Source of the DNA: Pelosinus propionicus DSM 13327
GTDB lineage: Bacteria > Bacillota > Negativicutes > DSM-13327
NCBI RefSeq assembly: GCF_900114615.1
Contig: NZ_FOTS01000020.1
Span: forward strand, 1 to 64,000
Length of the DNA stretch: 64,000 bases
Reading direction: 5' to 3'
Part shown: piece by piece, positions 54,207 through 64,000 of the stretch
Numbering within the stretch: position 1 is the first letter of the stretch
Layout of the letters: each line of letters begins with the position of its first letter
The notes under the pieces: generated by a model
What the model was told of the DNA's origin: nothing
What the model saw: only the letters and a program-made list of their open reading frames with translations
Databases searched by the model: none
Translations under genes and position numbers: made by a program

Positions 54207-54557
54207 CTACTTAGCCAAAATTTTTGCCATTTCACACAAATGAATAAACGCTTTACCCACTGCTATAGAATTTGAACTTACTGCTGCTTGTCTGCCAACT
54301 AATAGTAAATCAATTCCATTAATTAACTTATGCTGGTTTAACCGATAGGAATCTCGTAAAAGACGTTTTACTCGATTGCGTACTACCGCACCACCCAACC
54401 TTTTGCCTGCAGCAAATCCTACACGGCGAACAATGCTATTAGTAGACAGTACATAAAGTACTATCATACGATTTGCAAATGATCTGCCAGATTTATATAC
54501 AGTTTGAAAATTTTTATTTTTGTGTAAAATCCCTTGCTTAGATAACTTATATATCAC
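54207..54557 (-). CDS. rnpA: Ribonuclease P protein component
   Basis: Protein subunit of RNase P that matures tRNA 5' ends. 116 residues with RRVGFAAGKRLGGAVVRNRVKRLLRDSYRL, the RNR signature. It follows rpmH, four bases before yidD. Confidence 0.95.
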   Translation of the reverse strand: MIYKLSKQGILHKNKNFQTVYKSGRSFANRMIVLYVLSTNSIVRRVGFAAGKRLGGAVVRNRVKRLLRDSYRLNQHKLINGIDLLLVGRQAAVSSNSIAVGKAFIHLCEMAKILAK

Positions 54558-54604
54558 AGTTTATCATCCCGCCATATGGAAAATAGGCCTGTTCTGGCGC
54601 CCTA

Positions 54605-54739
54605 TTATGCAGATAATTTCTTTCTGCTTCTAGCACGTCTTCTTTTTAGGACTAATTGACCACCTCTGGTTTTCATACGTTCACGGAAACCATGAGTTCT
54701 TTTTTTCCATAAATTATTTGGTTGATAAGTACGTTTCAT
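54605..54739 (-). CDS. rpmH: 50S ribosomal protein L34
   Basis: 44 residues, highly basic: [18 protein letters not shown], then [29 protein letters not shown] at 54739 follows AGGAGGTG. First gene of the leftward operon at the origin (rpmH-rnpA-yidD-yidC-jag), transcribed away from dnaA. Confidence 0.97.
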   Translation of the reverse strand: MKRTYQPNNLWKKRTHGFRERMKTRGGQLVLKRRRARSRKKLSA

Positions 54740-54806
54740 TTATTTACACCTCCTTGCTAAAGTACCAAAAATATCACGTTAAAATGCCTATATTTTAACA
54801 CTAAAG

Positions 54807-54836
54807 ATTATAGACTAGTCAAGGCCTCAGTGTCAA
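54807..54836 (-). promoter_or_regulatory. Promoter of rpmH
   Basis: Minus strand TTGACA (54836-54831), 18-base spacer, TATAAT (54812-54807). It abuts the first DnaA boxes of oriC, so DnaA binding may influence it. Confidence 0.85.
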
Positions 54837-54846
54837 GAAATATACT

Positions 54847-55210
54847 TGTTGATAGTTTCTGAGTATTGTGGATAAATTTGTAGATAAAAGGTCCTGTTTG
54901 ATAAAAATCTGTTGATAACTTATATAGTTTTTGATAATATAAAACATGACAAGATATCCACATATTCTTTCTAATCTCTTTTTTATCTACATAAAGTAAA
55001 AGTTATTCACAAAAACATAGCTTTATGCACACTTTTATCCACACTACTTAATAACTCTATTATACTTGATAAATACAAGACTGCGAAATACTTTTTATTT
55101 TGCTGTTGTATTTTTTTTTCGTTAAAACTCTATTTTTATAAATAAGTTATTCACATCTGTTAATAAGTTTGTGGATAACTTGTTAGACTGTTAATTAAAT
55201 CTGTTGATAG
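54847..55210. other. oriC, upstream DnaA-box region (rpmH-dnaA)
   Basis: AT-rich, no gene. Perfect DnaA boxes TTATCCACA or its complement are at 54867-54875, 55035-55043 and 55170-55178. One-mismatch boxes occur at 54910-54918, 54954-54962, 55003-55011, 55023-55031, 55147-55155 and 55158-55166, with weaker TGTTGATAG at 54847 and 55202. The order rpmH-boxes-dnaA is the standard Firmicute origin. The remaining 55211-55381 is AT-rich and probably includes the dnaA promoter, which I did not pin down. Confidence 0.93.
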
Positions 55211-55381
55211 AGCATTTATTATTAAACGAATTCCCTTATTCATAGCCTTTATTTTATATTTGATAAAACATTTTCATTATTTATCACCCTTATTCCTTTA
55301 AGTAGTGTTTTATCTTTTTATATATTCCACATCATATTTTAATTTTTATATTATTTGTATAGCACAGAAAGGATTGAATGT

Positions 55382-56878
55382 ATGGACGATACCCTGCAAG
55401 CAACAATCGTATGGGAACAGGTATTAAAAAAATTAGAACAAGAACTATCGAAGCTAATGATTGATACTTGGCTAAAACCCACCATCCCACTAAAACTAAC
55501 TGATACCACATTAGAAATTGGAACTCCTAAGCAAATCATTAAAGAATGGCTTGAATCCCGCTATCTTCCTATCATTTCATCTACAGTCCAATATATTACG
55601 AATAAACCCTTAACGATAATTTTTATCAATTTAGATATAGATGATGAAACCGCTTCGCTTCCTGCATCACAAGAAATTACTCCGCCAATCGCTCCATCCC
55701 AGCTACTACTAGACACAGAAATCGATAAAAACGATAAAAAAGCTGACTTCGTGCAGACAAGTATGTCTACAGCCAAACAACCTCATATCTACAAACCCTC
55801 TTCTGAATCTGATCAAAGCTTTTCTTTAAATCAAAATCCAGCAGAAGAATCAATGGCAATACTAAACCCTAAATACATTTTTGAAACTTTTGTTATCGGT
55901 AATTCTAACCGTTTAGCTCATGCTGCATCCTTAGCTGTTGCCGAGGCACCAGCCAATGCATACAATCCTTTTTTTGTTTATGGCGGTGTTGGACTTGGAA
56001 AGACTCATCTTATGCACGCTATTGGCCACCGTATTTTAAAAAATCACCCACATTTAAAATTACTCTACATTTCTAGTGAAAAATTCACCAATGAGCTAAT
56101 CAATTCTATTCGAGATGGTAATCCTGAAAGTTTTCGCCAAAAATATCGTAATATTGACGTCCTCTTAGTTGACGATATTCAATTTCTAGCAAAAAAAGAA
56201 CATACACAGGAAGAATTTTTCCATACTTTTAATACATTACATGAGGCAAATAAACAAATTATCATGTCTAGCGATCGACCGCCCCGTGAGATTCAAACCT
56301 TAGAAGATCGACTGCGATCGCGTTTTGAAATGGGTCTTATTACTGATATTCAACCACCAGATCTAGAAACACGTATTGCCATTTTGCGTAAAAAAGCAAT
56401 TATGGAACATTTAAATGTATCTAATGATGTTATGGTATATATCGCAAGCCGTATTGACAACAATATTAGGGAACTGGAAGGTGCATTAATTAGAGTGATG
56501 GCCTATGCTTCTTTAACAAACCAGAATATTGATATCGACCTGGCAACAGAAGCATTAAAAGACATTTTTCCTCATGGAAAACCTAAGCAAATTACGGTAG
56601 AACTGATTCAAGAAACCATCGCTTCTTACTTCAAACTAAAAATTGATGAGTTGCTTGCCAAAAAAAGGACCCGTAATGTAGCATATCCTAGACAGATTGC
56701 TATGTATTTATCCAGAGAGCTAACAGAGACTTCACTTCCGAGACTTGGAGAAATGTTTGGCGGACGTGATCACACAACAGTTATTCACGCTTATGACAAA
56801 ATCAGCCGTGAACGTAACGCAGATATTAAGTTAAGCAATACAATTAAGGAATTAATTAAACGAATTGAAAATAATTAA
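55382..56878 (+). CDS. dnaA: Chromosomal replication initiator DnaA
   Basis: ATPase that binds oriC and opens it. 498 residues: domain I ([28 protein letters not shown]), variable domain II, domain III with Walker [10 protein letters not shown] and Walker [11 protein letters not shown], and DNA-binding domain IV with [39 protein letters not shown] choose the ATG at 55382 ([10 protein letters not shown]), preceded by AAAGGATTG; an ATG nine codons earlier lacks a better site. It lies between two DnaA-box clusters. Confidence 0.98.
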   Translation: MDDTLQATIVWEQVLKKLEQELSKLMIDTWLKPTIPLKLTDTTLEIGTPKQIIKEWLESRYLPIISSTVQYITNKPLTIIFINLDIDDETASLPASQEITPPIAPSQLLLDTEIDKNDKKADFVQTSMSTAKQPHIYKPSSESDQSFSLNQNPAEESMAILNPKYIFETFVIGNSNRLAHAASLAVAEAPANAYNPFFVYGGVGLGKTHLMHAIGHRILKNHPHLKLLYISSEKFTNELINSIRDGNPESFRQKYRNIDVLLVDDIQFLAKKEHTQEEFFHTFNTLHEANKQIIMSSDRPPREIQTLEDRLRSRFEMGLITDIQPPDLETRIAILRKKAIMEHLNVSNDVMVYIASRIDNNIRELEGALIRVMAYASLTNQNIDIDLATEALKDIFPHGKPKQITVELIQETIASYFKLKIDELLAKKRTRNVAYPRQIAMYLSRELTETSLPRLGEMFGGRDHTTVIHAYDKISRERNADIKLSNTIKELIKRIENN

Positions 56879-56994
56879 TATCTTTATTCGCTTCTATGTC
56901 ACCAAAAGTGCCATTTTACTCACATTATTCACTCTTTATTTGACGATACGTGTATAACTCTGTTAGTAACAGTAGGACTAGCCTGTATATTATT

Positions 56995-57180
56995 TGTTGA
57001 TAATTTATACACAGTAAAAATCTGTGGATTTGTGGATAACCTCTATAGTACTTACTGACACGTTATTAACAAGTGTTTTTTACTGTGTATAAGGCAAATT
57101 TAGAGTTATTAACATATCTACACCCCCTACTACTATTACGACTATTTTATTAATATATATATTATTTAGTATTAATATAC
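56995..57180. other. oriC, unwinding region with DnaA-trios (dnaA-dnaN)
   Basis: DnaA-like boxes lie at 56995-57003, 57005-57013, 57031-57039 (perfect TGTGGATAA), 57063-57071, 57084-57092 and 57106-57114. After the last box comes the C-rich CACCCCC, then six triplets CTA CTA CTA TTA CGA CTA (57127-57144), which on the bottom strand read 3'-GAT-type DnaA-trios, then an AT-only run to 57180. This matches the basal unwinding system known from Bacillus: box, GC-rich spacer, trios, DUE. Gap is 319 bases with no gene. Confidence 0.85.
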
Positions 57181-57197
57181 CGAATGGAGGACTAAAA

Positions 57198-58307
57198 ATG
57201 AAAATCTCCTGCACAAAGGAGCAATTAAACCATGCTGTACAAACAGTACAAAAGGCTCTTGCCACTAAAACCCCAATGCCTATCCTGACAGGGATCTATT
57301 TATCTGCCTTTGAAGATAAATTGGAATTACAAGCAACAAATTATGAAATTGGCATTAGCTGCATTATTGAAGCTACAATTAACGAACCAGGTACGGTAGT
57401 AATCTCTGGACGGTATTTCCAAGAGTTAGTTCGAAAATTACCAGGAGAGACTATTGAAATTTCTTCGAGTGCAGAAGACCGAACGATTCAAATTACTTCG
57501 AATCAAGCTCAATTTAATTTATTAAGCTTACCGGCAGAAGAATTCCCTGTACTAAAAAAGCCAACAAGTGATACAGTTATAACTGTTAAAGATAATATTT
57601 TAAGAGAACTAATCAAAAAAACTGTTTTTGCATGTTCTACTGATGAATCTCGTCCTATCTTTACCGGCGGTTTGTTAGAAATTAATCAATATGAAATAAA
57701 TATGGTAGCTACCAATACGCATCGCTTGGCAATAAAAAAAGACCACCTTGGCCATAATACAGATAGTATAAAAATGATAATACCTGCTAAAATATTGAAT
57801 GAATTAGCACGTATTATGATTTCTGATGTCCCTATGGATGTAACAATTTATTGTCAAAAGAATCAAGTATCTTTTGCATTTGATAATATCTATATCATCT
57901 CACGCCTGATTGAAGGGCAATTCCCCGACTATAATAAAGTAATACCTCCTAGTTTTGCTACTACTATAACGATTGATACACATGCATTTATGGATGCAGT
58001 AGAACGCGTCTCCTTATTAGCAAGAGATGGTGATTATAACATTATTAAATTGGCTTTTAAAAATGATTGTGTTATTATTACATCTAACAACCCTGATATC
58101 GGTAAAGCATGTGAAACAGTACCAACAATCGTTCAAGGTAATGAAGTTGAAATTGCTTTTAATGCAAAGTATGTTACAGATATCTTAAAAAACATTACCA
58201 GTGAACAACTTATATTCTCTCTGAATACACCTCTTAGTCCTGCAAGTATCAAACCGATTGATGATGCAACTTACAACTATATTATTACGCCTGTGAGGAC
58301 AAATTAA
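57198..58307 (+). CDS. dnaN: DNA polymerase III beta sliding clamp
   Basis: Ring-shaped processivity clamp. 369 residues with three similar domains; MKISCTKEQLNHAVQTVQKALATKTPMPILTGI opening and the terminal NYIITPVRTN are family-typical. ATG follows GGAGGAC. It lies downstream of the unwinding region and is directly followed by yaaA. Confidence 0.97.
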   Translation: MKISCTKEQLNHAVQTVQKALATKTPMPILTGIYLSAFEDKLELQATNYEIGISCIIEATINEPGTVVISGRYFQELVRKLPGETIEISSSAEDRTIQITSNQAQFNLLSLPAEEFPVLKKPTSDTVITVKDNILRELIKKTVFACSTDESRPIFTGGLLEINQYEINMVATNTHRLAIKKDHLGHNTDSIKMIIPAKILNELARIMISDVPMDVTIYCQKNQVSFAFDNIYIISRLIEGQFPDYNKVIPPSFATTITIDTHAFMDAVERVSLLARDGDYNIIKLAFKNDCVIITSNNPDIGKACETVPTIVQGNEVEIAFNAKYVTDILKNITSEQLIFSLNTPLSPASIKPIDDATYNYIITPVRTN

Positions 58308-58523
58308 ATGGATGAAATAGGAATAACTACAAATACCATTCAGCTCGATCAGTTTTTAAAATGGGCAGGAATCGTTGAATCTGGTGGACAAGCCAAACTA
58401 TTGATTGAAGATGGTATGGTCTTTATTAATGGTGCCCAAAGTTATGAACGACGCAAAAAAATAAAACCTGGTGATATTATTGAAATTACAAATATTGGTA
58501 AGTGGAAAGTAACGACTGAATAA
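58308..58523 (+). CDS. yaaA: S4-domain RNA-binding protein YaaA
   Basis: 71 residues with an S4 fold: IQLDQFLKWAGIVESGGQAKLLIEDGMVFINGAQSYERRKKIKPGDII. It starts on the base after the dnaN stop and precedes recF by 11 bases, the conserved dnaN-yaaA-recF order. Its RNA target is unknown; ribosome-related in some species. Confidence 0.92.
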   Translation: MDEIGITTNTIQLDQFLKWAGIVESGGQAKLLIEDGMVFINGAQSYERRKKIKPGDIIEITNIGKWKVTTE

Positions 58524-58534
58524 AAGGTGTTACC

Positions 58535-59632
58535 ATGAAAGTTAATAAAATAATTCTGAGAAACATACGAAATTATGTAAACCTTTCCTTAGATTTTACC
58601 CAGGGAATTAATATATTTATTGGACAGAATGCGCAAGGAAAAACCAACATCCTTGAATCTATTTATTATGGTGCAATGGGGCGCTCTCATCGTACGAATG
58701 TAGATGGGGAGCTTATTCGTTGGCAGCAGGAAGACGGTAGTATTACAATTTTATTTTCGCGTATGAATATTGAAAATAGCCTAATTATGAAGCTGAGTAA
58801 TAATCAGAAAAAGGAAATCATATCGAATCATTATGCAATTAAATCTCGAGAACTTATTGGTTTGCTCAATGTTGTACTGTTTTCTCCTGAAGATTTAATG
58901 CTAATCAAAGGGATGCCTGCTATGCGTAGGCGTTTTTTAGATGTAGAGATTTCACAAGCAAATCCAAGTTACTACCAGCAGCTATTAAAATATAATCGCA
59001 TTGTATCTCAACGTAATAATTTGTTAAAAAAAATCAGAGAAAATAAAGATAAACCCGATATGCTAGATGCTTGGGATGAACAAATGGCTATTGCAGCTAG
59101 TAAAATCGTTATGAAGAGGCAAGAGGCAGTTAAGAAATTAGCAATGCTTGCTAATTTAATGCATCGTAAAATAACTGCAAGTAAAGAAAATTTGACTCTT
59201 GTTTACCATAAGCATGAAATCATCGAAACGGGAATTGAAAATCTGATAAAAGAATATAAAGCTAAATTTTTGCAGCATCGACAAAATGATATTTGGCGTG
59301 GCAGTACAAGTATCGGACCTCATAAAGATGATTTAATCCTTACAGTAAATGGCATAAATTTAAGAACATTTGGCTCACAAGGTCAACAACGTACAGGAGT
59401 TTTGTCGTTAAAATTAGCAGAATTGGAATTTATAAAGTCGGAAACAGGAGAATATCCCATTTTGCTATTGGATGATGTGATGAGTGAATTGGATGCAACA
59501 CGCCGGGAACATTTATTAGTTTTTATCAAGGATCGTGTACAAACCATCATTACGGCGACGGAAGAAAAGTATTTTCCAGATTGGGAATTTGGAAAATATT
59601 TTCATGTAGAAAATGGTACTATAGTGGAGTGA
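58535..59632 (+). CDS. recF: DNA replication and repair protein RecF
   Basis: SMC-like ATPase that helps RecA load at gaps. 365 residues: Walker A GQNAQGKTNILES, signature SIGPHKDDL, FGSQGQQRTGVLSLKLAE and Walker B LLLDDVMSELD. It ends TGATG, overlapping the next gene. Confidence 0.96.
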   Translation: MKVNKIILRNIRNYVNLSLDFTQGINIFIGQNAQGKTNILESIYYGAMGRSHRTNVDGELIRWQQEDGSITILFSRMNIENSLIMKLSNNQKKEIISNHYAIKSRELIGLLNVVLFSPEDLMLIKGMPAMRRRFLDVEISQANPSYYQQLLKYNRIVSQRNNLLKKIRENKDKPDMLDAWDEQMAIAASKIVMKRQEAVKKLAMLANLMHRKITASKENLTLVYHKHEIIETGIENLIKEYKAKFLQHRQNDIWRGSTSIGPHKDDLILTVNGINLRTFGSQGQQRTGVLSLKLAELEFIKSETGEYPILLLDDVMSELDATRREHLLVFIKDRVQTIITATEEKYFPDWEFGKYFHVENGTIVE

Positions 59633-60474
59633 TGGCAATGCAAATAATGAAAGATATAGTATCGAATACGATCAGAAATTTAGGCTTACAGAAGCCGTAC
59701 AACGATCAATCTGTTATTGTACATTGGTCAGAAATCGTCGGCGATGATATCGCTGCTAATGCATACGCTCGCTCTGTTCAGCAAGGAACGCTTATGGTTA
59801 GTGTGAATAGTTCTGTTTGGTCTCATCATTTGTCGATGATGAAAGAAAGCATTATTGATAAAATAAATAAATTTATTGGCTATAAACTTATATTTGATAT
59901 TCGCTTTCAAGCAGGATATTTTAGTAATTCCAAGAATGAAGAAAATACTGATATAAATACAGTACCTAATATAAAATACCAATTAAGTAAGGTCACATTA
60001 GATGAAAATGATGTACAAACTATGCAGGAAACTAGTAATCATATAAGTGATAAATATTTAAAACAAAAGATATTGCGCATAATGCGCAAGGATTTTGCTT
60101 TAAAAAAAATAAAAAAACAGCATAACTGGCACCAGTGTGCCAGTTGTACTGTTTTATGTCCGCCGGAAGAAACGTATTGTACTGCTTGTACACTTAATAA
60201 AAAGCACAAATTACTGTATACTATTATAAATACTCTAAAAGAAATACCATGGATCCGCTATGCTGAATTATATGAACATATTGCTTGTACAGAAGAGGAA
60301 TTTCAGCAAGCTAAATATACATTAACCGCATTTATTAGCCGAGACATTCAAGAAGGAGATTACGATAAGTTTAAAATCATGAGTTTCATCATGCTAACTA
60401 CAGGAGCTAAAATTGAAGCTGTAAATGATGCGATTATTAATAAAACCTTAGAAAAATTCAGGAGGAAAAAGTAA
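59632..60474 (+). CDS. DUF721/DciA-like protein with C-terminal zinc-ribbon extension
   Basis: 280 residues. The first ~95 (VSNTIRNLGLQKPYNDQSVIVHWSEIVGDDIAANAYARSVQQGTLMVSVNSSVWSHHLSMMKESIIDKIN) are a DUF721 fold, the family of DciA, a loader of DnaB. A polar linker follows, then a second part with two CxxC pairs (CASCTVLCPPEETYCTACTL), a probable zinc ribbon, and a helical end of about 90 residues I do not recognise. Typical DUF721 proteins here are 100-180 residues, so the extension is unusual. ATG at 59632 overlaps the recF stop; 59638 is an alternative. Confidence 0.82.
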   Translation: MAMQIMKDIVSNTIRNLGLQKPYNDQSVIVHWSEIVGDDIAANAYARSVQQGTLMVSVNSSVWSHHLSMMKESIIDKINKFIGYKLIFDIRFQAGYFSNSKNEENTDINTVPNIKYQLSKVTLDENDVQTMQETSNHISDKYLKQKILRIMRKDFALKKIKKQHNWHQCASCTVLCPPEETYCTACTLNKKHKLLYTIINTLKEIPWIRYAELYEHIACTEEEFQQAKYTLTAFISRDIQEGDYDKFKIMSFIMLTTGAKIEAVNDAIINKTLEKFRRKK

Positions 60475-60728
60475 TGTTTTTACATCTTGGAGCCGATATG
60501 GTCGTTCCGTTGCGTGATGTTATTTCCATTACTGATCTAAAATCAACACGATCAGGTATTAATAAAGAATTTATTAATAAAATGCGCGATGAGAAAAAAG
60601 TTTTTGATGTTTCAGAAAATGATCCCAAGAGCTTTATTATTACTACAAATAAGGTATATCTATCTGCCATTTCATCTTTAACATTAAAGAAAAGAGCAAT
60701 TGATTTTCATATCTATGAAAATATTTAA
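60474..60728 (+). CDS. remB: RemB-like DUF370 regulator
   Basis: 84 residues, starting MFLHLGADMVVPLRDVISITDL and with a RemA/RemB-like single-domain fold. In Bacillus RemB (YaaB) lies in exactly this place between recF and gyrB and is linked to biofilm matrix regulation. The ATG overlaps the preceding stop (TAATG) and has GGAGGAAAAAG upstream. Confidence 0.85.
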   Translation: MFLHLGADMVVPLRDVISITDLKSTRSGINKEFINKMRDEKKVFDVSENDPKSFIITTNKVYLSAISSLTLKKRAIDFHIYENI

Positions 60729-60742
60729 GATAGATCATATAA

Positions 60743-62707
<1,965 letters not shown>

Positions 62708-62808
62708 TAGGTAAGTAAAAATCAGGAAGGCAAATTATCTATTTTTGATAATTAGCCTTCCTACTTTTAAAGTAATTGTTTTTTTATTGCGTTGTAAGGA
62801 GGAGTCAT

Positions 62809-63252
62809 ATGCGGATTATAGTAATTGATGGACAAGGCGGCGGTATGGGGAAAATCATTATAGAAAAAATAAGGAAAGAGTTTAAAGAACAAATTGAAAT
62901 ATTGGCGTTAGGCACAAATGCTCTGGCAACTTCAGCTATGCTAAAAGCAGGAGCAAATGAAGGTGCAACAGGAGAAAATGCAATCGTGCACAATTGCAAG
63001 GATATTGATTGTATCATAGGATCATTAAGTATTATTATGGCAAATTCAATGCTTGGAGAACTAACGCCTAAAATGGCTGAAGTGATTACATCTAGTAAGG
63101 CGCGTAAGATCTTAATACCTTTATATCGTGGTAATATTGATATTATTGGATTAAAAACAGAACCGCTGCCTCATTTAGTCGATGGAGTACTGCTTGAAAT
63201 TAAAAAGCATTTAGGAGGGGATAAAACATGTGTGAAGCTAACGTTTATGTAA
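62809..63252 (+). CDS. DUF3842 family protein
   Basis: 147 residues from the ATG at 62809, after AAGGAGGAG. The Rossmann-like opening MRIIVIDGQGGGMGKII and the conserved NALATSAMLKAGANEGATGENAIVHNC and GSLSIIMANSMLGE mark DUF3842. Function is unknown; a nucleotide or cofactor-binding fold is likely from the glycine motif. It overlaps cooT by 25 bases, so the two probably act together. Confidence 0.88.
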   Translation: MRIIVIDGQGGGMGKIIIEKIRKEFKEQIEILALGTNALATSAMLKAGANEGATGENAIVHNCKDIDCIIGSLSIIMANSMLGELTPKMAEVITSSKARKILIPLYRGNIDIIGLKTEPLPHLVDGVLLEIKKHLGGDKTCVKLTFM

Positions 63253-63425
63253 TAAATAAAAATGTGGAAGAATTACTCTTAGAAAGAGTCGATACCATTA
63301 TTCCTAAGGATGGAGAAATCTATCTTGAAAATATTTTTGGTGAACGTAAAACAGTAGAAGCACGTATTAAAGAATTACATTTAGTAGATCATAAAATTAT
63401 CCTAGAGCGCTTTTCGAAAGAATAA
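63228..63425 (+). CDS. cooT: CooT-family nickel-binding protein
   Basis: 65 residues starting M-C-E-A-N-V-Y-V. The Cys at position 2 is the nickel ligand in the CooT family, which supports nickel insertion into CO dehydrogenase. AGGAGGGG lies eight bases upstream, within DUF3842. No CO dehydrogenase genes are in the window, so its partner is elsewhere. Confidence 0.85.
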   Translation: MCEANVYVINKNVEELLLERVDTIIPKDGEIYLENIFGERKTVEARIKELHLVDHKIILERFSKE

Positions 63426-63516
63426 ATAAAGTTATATAGATCTGTCATTGTGAACAGAGTAAAGTAATGACAAAGAAATCTGAGATATTTTTAAAATATT
63501 GTATTCTTTTTGTTTT

Positions 63517-63576
63517 AAATTATAATGTGCATAAGCGGCTAGATACTATTCTAGCCGCTTATGCACATTATAATTT
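63517..63576. terminator. Long bidirectional terminator between cooT and queT
   Basis: A perfect inverted repeat of about 26 bases: 63517-63542 and 63551-63576, with an eight-base loop. The arms contain GTGCATAAGCGGCTAG and complement. One arm includes the queT stop codon. Confidence 0.85.
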
Positions 63577-64000
63577 ATACTTTTTTAGTACGGCAATAAG
63601 AGGATAACCGATAGCAAAGACAATAATTGCCTCACTAAATCCAATGGATAATATTGTAAACCAGAAAGGCATAGCATATAATATAGAAAGATAACCTCCA
63701 ACAATAAAAGCATTGACTATAATTGGCGACATATAAGCCCAGATAGTACTTTTAAATCGATAGGTAAGCCAAGCTGCAATAAGTGTAGCCAGACTACCAC
63801 CAAATATATCCCACACTCCCAATCCACCAAATATATTAGCAATTAATGTGCCTATAAATAAACCGTAGATAGCTTCAGGATATAAGATTGGTAAAACAGT
63901 AAGTGCCTCACTAAGGCGAAATTGTAAAGGACCATACGAGATGGGTGCTAATGCATATGTAAAGCTTATATATAAAGCAGCAATCATAGTAGCACGCACA
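63568..64000 (-). CDS. queT: QueT-family queuosine precursor transporter (partial)
   Basis: 143 residues visible, running off the right edge; the N-terminus is beyond the window, and the GTG near 63999 is probably an internal codon. The membrane helices with YALAPISYGPLQFRLSEALTVLPILYPEAIYGLFIGTLIANIFGG are the QueT S-component signature of ECF transporters that take up queuosine precursors. Leftward gene on the right arm, so head-on to replication. A preQ1 riboswitch might lie beyond the edge. Confidence 0.88.
   Translation of the reverse strand, partial: VRATMIAALYISFTYALAPISYGPLQFRLSEALTVLPILYPEAIYGLFIGTLIANIFGGLGVWDIFGGSLATLIAAWLTYRFKSTIWAYMSPIIVNAFIVGGYLSILYAMPFWFTILSIGFSEAIIVFAIGYPLIAVLKKYKL

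Overview
The window is a contiguous, AT-rich chromosomal segment around the replication origin of a low-GC, spore-forming Firmicute. Three things point to an anaerobic endospore former: a spore-lineage LonC protease, a YyaC-type spore protein, and the [FeFe]-hydrogenase maturase HydF. The mix of DUF554, MazG-like, CooT and DUF3842 genes with an archaeal-type glutamate synthase fits the Negativicutes/Sporomusaceae (Pelosinus or Sporomusa-like). That placement is inference from gene content, not from a search.

Layout. oriC lies between rpmH and dnaN, in two parts flanking dnaA: about ten DnaA boxes upstream (54847-55210), then a second cluster followed by a C-rich stretch, six DnaA-trios and AT-rich DNA downstream (56995-57180). 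Rightwards (+) run dnaA-dnaN-yaaA-recF-DciA/DUF721-remB-gyrB, then DUF3842-cooT. Leftwards (-) run rpmH-rnpA-yidD-yidC-jag-mnmE-mnmG-rsmG-noc, then parA-parB and hydF. Most genes are co-oriented with replication. Head-on exceptions are the metF/metH/ankyrin block (41950-47386), yyaC, an unrecognised gene at 13848 and queT at the right edge.

Region by region, right to left on the left arm: 49-55 kb tRNA modification, membrane insertion and RNA processing; 41-48 kb chromosome partition (parAB with two parS sites, noc) interrupted by a SAM-riboswitch-controlled methionine/folate operon; 34-39 kb cell-envelope genes (DUF554, DUF4446, M23 peptidase, bactofilin) and small metabolic genes; 27-33 kb a three-gene iron-sulfur glutamate synthase behind a ykkC-family riboswitch; 26 kb a c-di-GMP synthase and an amidase; 16-25 kb a branched-chain amino acid ABC transporter with three separate binding-protein genes and a CBS-ACT protein; 14.6-15.8 kb a metal-efflux transporter under a NiCo riboswitch; 1-13 kb a core block: ychF, rpsF-ssb-rpsR, MazG-like, yybS, gdpP, rplI, lonC, dnaB, purA, hprK and tRNA-Lys.

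Regulatory RNA is the richest layer: SAM-I, NiCo and ykkC subtype 2 aptamers, several consensus sigma-A promoters with a shared TTGACAGT core, and many long perfect inverted-repeat terminators, several of which include the stop codon of the gene they end. The items most worth a second look are a DnaA-box cluster at purA/dnaB, a parS centred in a terminator palindrome, unexplained structured segments at 16.6 kb and 41.5 kb, the DciA-like/zinc-ribbon fusion and the orphan gene at 13.8 kb. I saw no CRISPR array, prophage, insertion sequence or rRNA.
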